DNA from: Opitutales bacterium
Lineage (GTDB): Bacteria > Verrucomicrobiota > Verrucomicrobiae > Opitutales > CAG-312
Direction of reading: 5' to 3'
NCBI GenBank assembly: GCA_017623955.1
Contig: JAGAOA010000088.1
Span: 1-8,004, forward strand
DNA length: 8,004 nt
This document shows, one piece after another, positions 5,587 to 8,004 of this stretch (its first letter is position 1; every line of letters starts with the position of its first letter). The notes beneath the pieces are model-generated. The model saw only the letters and a list, made by a program, of their open reading frames with translations. It did not search any database and was not told the DNA's origin. The position numbers were made by a program, and so were the translations under genes.

Positions 5587-6083
5587 TGATAAATTTTAAC
5601 CTTAGAAAACTAAAAAGTATGGATGTCAAAAAATACTTAAAAAACATAAAATCAAAGAACACATATAATCCATTTGGCGATTATATCAAGGCTTCAGCTC
5701 TGTTGACCCGAACGCCAGTGTCATTGTACGATGACACTGTTTTTTGTGGTGCAAGTGCCGTTGGTTTAACAAACCCACCCAAGCATCATATTTTTGATAG
5801 GAATCTGTTTCCACTGCCTAATTCAGTCGGACACACAACAACTCGCCTTGCAGTTTCGCAAGAGGTACACTGCAAATTTCATCAGCTTATCGCGAATGCA
5901 AAATGCTATGAAGACTTTTTGTTGTACGAACGAACTGTAAAATCTGAATGCCCTAAAATCGTTTTGCCAATTGCCCAAATCTACATCGACCGCATTGCTC
6001 AACTGCGAACAGGTCCAATTGTGTGCGGATTGTTTGTAATTCAAAAGGTAACAAAAATGCTAAACAAAATTTTTCACAAATAA
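5586..6083 (+). CDS. Unrecognised 165-residue protein coupled to the AbiEi-like gene
   Basis: I do not recognise this family. The start ATG overlaps the preceding stop (TAATG), which implies that the two genes are made together. The N-terminus is basic and lysine-rich (residues 1-28). A middle part follows with several Cys and His residues (FCGASAVGL, PPKHHIF, QEVHCKFHQ). The C-terminal half looks helical (CYEDFLLYERTVKSECPKIVLPIAQIYIDRIAQL) and ends in a short basic tail. There is no signal peptide, and no nucleotidyltransferase motif (GS...D.D) of the AbiEii type. Position suggests a toxin or effector partner, but this is inference. A terminator-like hairpin lies inside the coding sequence at 5716-5745. 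No internal ATG falls in frame after that hairpin until near the C-terminus, so a truncated downstream product is unlikely. Confidence 0.6.
   Translation: MINFNLRKLKSMDVKKYLKNIKSKNTYNPFGDYIKASALLTRTPVSLYDDTVFCGASAVGLTNPPKHHIFDRNLFPLPNSVGHTTTRLAVSQEVHCKFHQLIANAKCYEDFLLYERTVKSECPKIVLPIAQIYIDRIAQLRTGPIVCGLFVIQKVTKMLNKIFHK
5716..5745 (+). terminator. Terminator-like hairpin inside a coding sequence
   Basis: CAGTGTCAT (5716-5724) and ATGACACTG (5731-5739) form a perfect 9-bp stem with a 6-base loop, followed at once by six T residues (5740-5745). It has the textbook form of an intrinsic terminator, but it lies about 130 bases into the 5586-6083 gene, on its sense strand. Active translation of that gene would be expected to disrupt it, so it may act as an attenuator or polarity site. 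Confidence 0.55.
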
Positions 6084-6086
6084 GGA
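6082..6086 (+). promoter_or_regulatory. Shine-Dalgarno site deciding the ParA-like start
   Basis: AAGGA overlaps the preceding stop codon and lies 5 bases before ATG 6092. It supports 6092 as the start over the upstream in-frame GTG at 6023, which would lie inside the previous gene. Confidence 0.6.
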
Positions 6087-6091
6087 ATAAA

Positions 6092-6775
6092 ATGAAAATA
6101 TATACAATCTGGAATAAGAATGCTAAAAATGGCGTAAGTACAATAACGCAGTTGCTTGCGATGGAGTATGCAAAAACTCATAAAGATGTTTTTGTTGTCG
6201 ATGCCTCCCAAAATTGCGACTTATCAAAAAGGCTTTTAGGTTCTGAAGAAAACCTAGAAACTTGTATTGAAACTAAAAATACCATTAGTGATTTGCTAAT
6301 AGATTTGGTATCAAACAAAGATACATCATCTTTAAAATACTTCACTCAAGTGGCATCTTTCAATAGAGCGTTCCCTGCAAATATTTACTTAATATCGGGG
6401 AATGATAATTTAGAACTTATCGCAAGAAATGTTGATCATAAGTTCGGATTTAAAAGTAGGAGGCTCCTGAGAAAACTGCCTAAACAAAAAGAGGGCATTA
6501 TGTTTATCGATGGTGGCTCAATGATGAATCCTCTTTCTGAAATGGCTATACTTGTCGCCGATAAAATCATCATTCCATTCATCGATACTTACAGAAATTT
6601 GCGACTTTTGGAAAATTCCTTGGAACTCATCTACAATAAAAAAGACGATGTTATTTTGTCGGGATTTACAAAACGTTGTAAAGAACATGACATTCCTGTT
6701 CCAAAAGTTTCTACTATAATCCGAAACAAAGCAAGTATACTCCACTTGAAAACACGTCACTTGGGAAACTTGTAG
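6092..6775 (+). CDS. ParA/MinD-like ATPase with degenerate P-loop, truncated by a frameshift
   Basis: This reading frame gives 227 residues of a ParA-type deviant Walker ATPase, the family that positions plasmids, chromosomes or protein complexes. The N-terminus KIYTIWNKNAKNGVSTITQLLAMEYA aligns with the usual KGGVGKTT P-loop region. The signature lysine (K12), G14 and V15 are kept, but the P-loop lysine position is T17 (KNGVSTIT). VFVVDAS (33-39) is the second motif with D37. EGIMFIDGGSMMNPLSEMAILVADKIIIPF (134-163) is the Walker B region with D140 and the typical 'ADKIIIP' strand. The last residues (about RNKASILHLKTRHLGNL) do not look like a ParA C-terminus. The missing end is found in the next frame (6688-6987), so the gene seems to have lost or gained a base near 6715-6740. 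The lost P-loop lysine predicts weak or no ATP hydrolysis. It starts 8 bases after the unknown gene and is probably in its operon. Confidence 0.8.
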   Translation: MKIYTIWNKNAKNGVSTITQLLAMEYAKTHKDVFVVDASQNCDLSKRLLGSEENLETCIETKNTISDLLIDLVSNKDTSSLKYFTQVASFNRAFPANIYLISGNDNLELIARNVDHKFGFKSRRLLRKLPKQKEGIMFIDGGSMMNPLSEMAILVADKIIIPFIDTYRNLRLLENSLELIYNKKDDVILSGFTKRCKEHDIPVPKVSTIIRNKASILHLKTRHLGNL

Positions 6776-6987
6776 CAAGGTATGATGACGACATCAATAT
6801 ACTGTCTGTTCCCAATGATGAAGTCTTGGTTGATTGCATTACTCACTGCGGAAAGCCATTCCCACGAACTGTATTTAGAAGAAATGGTCAGTGTCTTATC
6901 ATACAAACCGAAAGATTAGAACGAATTGAAAATACATTCAATTCTATATTAGCAAAACTAAAAACATCCGACATCAAAGAATCATAA
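6688..6987 (+). pseudogene. Displaced C-terminal part of the ParA-like gene (frameshifted)
   Basis: This stretch is open in the frame one base back (-1) from the ParA-like gene, and it reads like the missing C-terminus: YTPLENTSLGKLVARYDDDINIL, then VPNDEVLVDCITHCGKPF. That matches the usual ParA end of the kind 'IPxxxxVxEAxxxGxPI'. It finishes with a helical QTERLERIENTFNSILAKLK tail. No ATG falls in this frame before the conserved part and there is no ribosome-binding site, so it is not an independent gene. The two frames together would give about 298 residues, a normal ParA length. The useful part of this frame probably begins near 6724-6735. I see no classic X-XXY-YYZ slippery heptamer at the junction. 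A real disabling mutation, a sequencing or assembly indel, or recoding would all explain it, in that order of the likelihood I can judge. Confidence 0.7.
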
Positions 6988-6996
6988 AAGTAAGCT

Positions 6997-7335
6997 ATGT
7001 CTGAAAAACATAAAAAGAAGATACCTGTTATACATCGACCCAAAACTGCAGAAGACAAAGACCTCACACACATAACAGAGGCGATGGGAAGGCACATCAA
7101 GGATTACTACCCCGAAAAAACCGAAGGCAGTCAAAAGAAAAAAAGAAGAAAGTTTCCAGAGTCTTATATTCGCATAATTTGGGATTTTGGTCGCCGTCAG
7201 TTCCGAGCGGAAATTCCCGCACATAAAGACTGGTTTGCTTATGGCTTCCCAGAAGAAGATGCGCTGCAAAAGTTAAAACTTTTGAGACGTAAAAAGATAA
7301 AGCAACGAATCCGTAATGCACTCACAAAGTTATAG
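6997..7335 (+). CDS. Small very basic protein next to the ParA-like gene, function unknown
   Basis: This 112-residue protein is dominated by Lys and Arg, with clusters at residues 5-8 (HKKK), 47-52 (KKKRRK) and near the end (LLRRKKIKQRIR). The middle, SYIRIIWDFGRRQFRAEIPAHKDWFAYGFPEEDALQKLKLL (56-96), looks like a small folded unit, with beta strands followed by a helix. I know no family for it. It starts 9 bases after the end of the ParA-like reading frame and has no good Shine-Dalgarno. Its charge and position suggest a nucleic-acid-binding partner of the ParA-like protein, as small DNA-binding partners often follow parA. This is inference, and no ribbon-helix-helix or helix-turn-helix signature is seen. 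Confidence 0.6.
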   Translation: MSEKHKKKIPVIHRPKTAEDKDLTHITEAMGRHIKDYYPEKTEGSQKKKRRKFPESYIRIIWDFGRRQFRAEIPAHKDWFAYGFPEEDALQKLKLLRRKKIKQRIRNALTKL

Positions 7336-7354
7336 ATTTTTTGACTAGAAAACA

Positions 7355-7386
7355 AAAAAACCGTTTGGCGTCCCAAACGGTTTTTT
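7355..7386. terminator. Bidirectional intrinsic terminator between convergent genes
   Basis: A 14-bp perfect stem (7355-7368 with 7373-7386) has a GC-rich inner part (CCGTTTGG/CCAAACGG) and a 4-base CGTC loop. The A and T runs form its base, so it works for both strands. It lies 19 bases after the basic-protein stop and 19 bases beyond the stop of the minus-strand PEP-CTERM gene, serving both. Confidence 0.9.
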
Positions 7387-7405
7387 ATACATTATGAAAA
7401 GCTTA

Positions 7406-8004
7406 TTATTTGCGTCTGCGATAAGCAACAAAGCCAAGTGCAATAGCACCAAAGATTGCTGCATATGTGCTTGGTTCTGGAATTGCTGCACCCTTTTCAA
7501 AAGAAAGTATACCATTTTCAGAAGATAGATTTTCTGTTGCCCATTCTTGACCATTTGAGTCAATAACTGTAAGAGCTGTTTTATCTTCCAAAGCAGAAAG
7601 AACAACTCCTGCTGAATCGCCAAACACTGTATTTAGGTTAATTTGATTTTGTTCAAAATCACCTACAAGTGTCAATGTATCAAATGTTGTGCCATCTGCC
7701 AAAGTAACTTGCGCATCTGTTGAGAACAGTGTAATTGCTGGAACTTCAACAACAAGAGTTTCTACGTCAAATGCGTTTGCAAATTCAACTTTGCTGTCGG
7801 CTGAAATTTCAATCTTGTCAAAATTATTCACACTTATAGAACCAACATATTCTTTAACACTGAAAGTTTTGATGCCTTTTACAGTTGCGTTTCCGTCTGA
7901 GCCGTAAATCGAACCACCAACTACTGCATTTTTCGACAATGTAACATTAATGTCGCCTGCAACTGTTGTAATTGTGGTAGCATTACCAGCTCCATACACA
8001 TTAC
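7406..8004 (-). CDS. PEP-CTERM sorting-signal exported protein, C-terminal part (5' end outside window)
   Basis: The last 198 residues of an exported surface or secreted protein run off the right edge; the frame is open to base 8004, and a GTG near 7999 is internal. The C-terminus is the tripartite PEP-CTERM tail: IPEPSTY, a hydrophobic helix AAIFGAIALGFVA, and the basic end YRRRK. In this system the tail is recognised and cleaved by exosortase at the cytoplasmic membrane. Upstream, short Thr/Val/Gly/Asp-rich stretches such as NVYGAGN, VAGDINVTLSKNAVVGGSIYGSDGNATV and ITLFSTDAQVTLADGTTFDTLTLVGDF suggest a beta-solenoid or autotransporter-like repeat domain. This is typical of large Verrucomicrobiota PEP-CTERM proteins. 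It is convergent with the accessory cluster and probably belongs to the host chromosome backbone. Confidence 0.9.
   Translation of the reverse strand, partial: NVYGAGNATTITTVAGDINVTLSKNAVVGGSIYGSDGNATVKGIKTFSVKEYVGSISVNNFDKIEISADSKVEFANAFDVETLVVEVPAITLFSTDAQVTLADGTTFDTLTLVGDFEQNQINLNTVFGDSAGVVLSALEDKTALTVIDSNGQEWATENLSSENGILSFEKGAAIPEPSTYAAIFGAIALGFVAYRRRK

Noticed and set aside
6023..6091. GTG start at 6023 for the ParA-like gene
   Set aside because: It lies inside the previous gene, while ATG 6092 has an AAGGA ribosome-binding site and gives the typical ParA N-terminus.
6724..6740. Programmed -1 frameshift site in the ParA-like gene
   Set aside because: AAACAAA does not fit the X-XXY-YYZ slippery pattern because the A-site tRNA could not re-pair. 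Without a better heptamer or a downstream stem this cannot be claimed.
6782..6918. Separate small gene starting at ATG 6782
   Set aside because: This frame gives a short peptide with no pattern, while the neighbouring frame clearly continues the ParA C-terminus.

Overview
The window looks like an AT-rich accessory region of a bacterial chromosome, most likely Verrucomicrobiota (Opitutae-like). The main clue is the last gene (minus strand, 7406 to beyond 8004). It ends in a PEP-CTERM sorting tail (IPEPSTY, a hydrophobic stretch, then YRRRK) behind a beta-rich repeat-type exported domain, a combination common in that group. The taxonomic call is inference from one protein tail.

Layout. Positions 1-1002 are the C-terminal third of a type I restriction endonuclease subunit (HsdR). 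Six bases later is a 56-residue ribbon-helix-helix protein (1008-1178). Then come about 2.2 kb without a convincing gene (1179-3365). This stretch holds a region with competing stem-loops (1361-1443), a terminator-like hairpin (1798-1829), six copies of a 25-bp repeat in three head-to-tail pairs (1847-2190), related large hairpins (1901-1935, 2246-2278), a run of TGCTACGCA mini-hairpins (2307-2365), a long gene-free tract of odd composition, and a cluster of perfect palindromes (3108-3222).

A hipB-hipA type II toxin-antitoxin operon follows (3366-4936), with TAATG start-stop overlap and a palindrome inside its candidate promoter. A strong UUCG-loop terminator (4967-4992) closes it. A second co-directional cluster comes next. 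It consists of a DUF6088/AbiEi-like putative antitoxin (5026-5586), an overlapping 165-residue protein I do not recognise (5586-6083) that carries a terminator-like hairpin inside its coding sequence, a ParA/MinD-like ATPase with a degenerate P-loop and a frameshift (6092-6775, continuing in another frame to 6987), and a very basic 112-residue protein (6997-7335). A bidirectional terminator (7355-7386) separates this cluster from the convergent PEP-CTERM gene.

Taken together, the segment reads as a defence and toxin-antitoxin island: restriction, HipBA, an AbiEi-like unit with an unfamiliar partner, and a partition-like pair. The points most worth a second look are the AbiEi-like gene coupled to an unknown gene in place of the usual nucleotidyltransferase toxin, the internal terminator, the unusual ParA, and the paired-repeat/hairpin locus.
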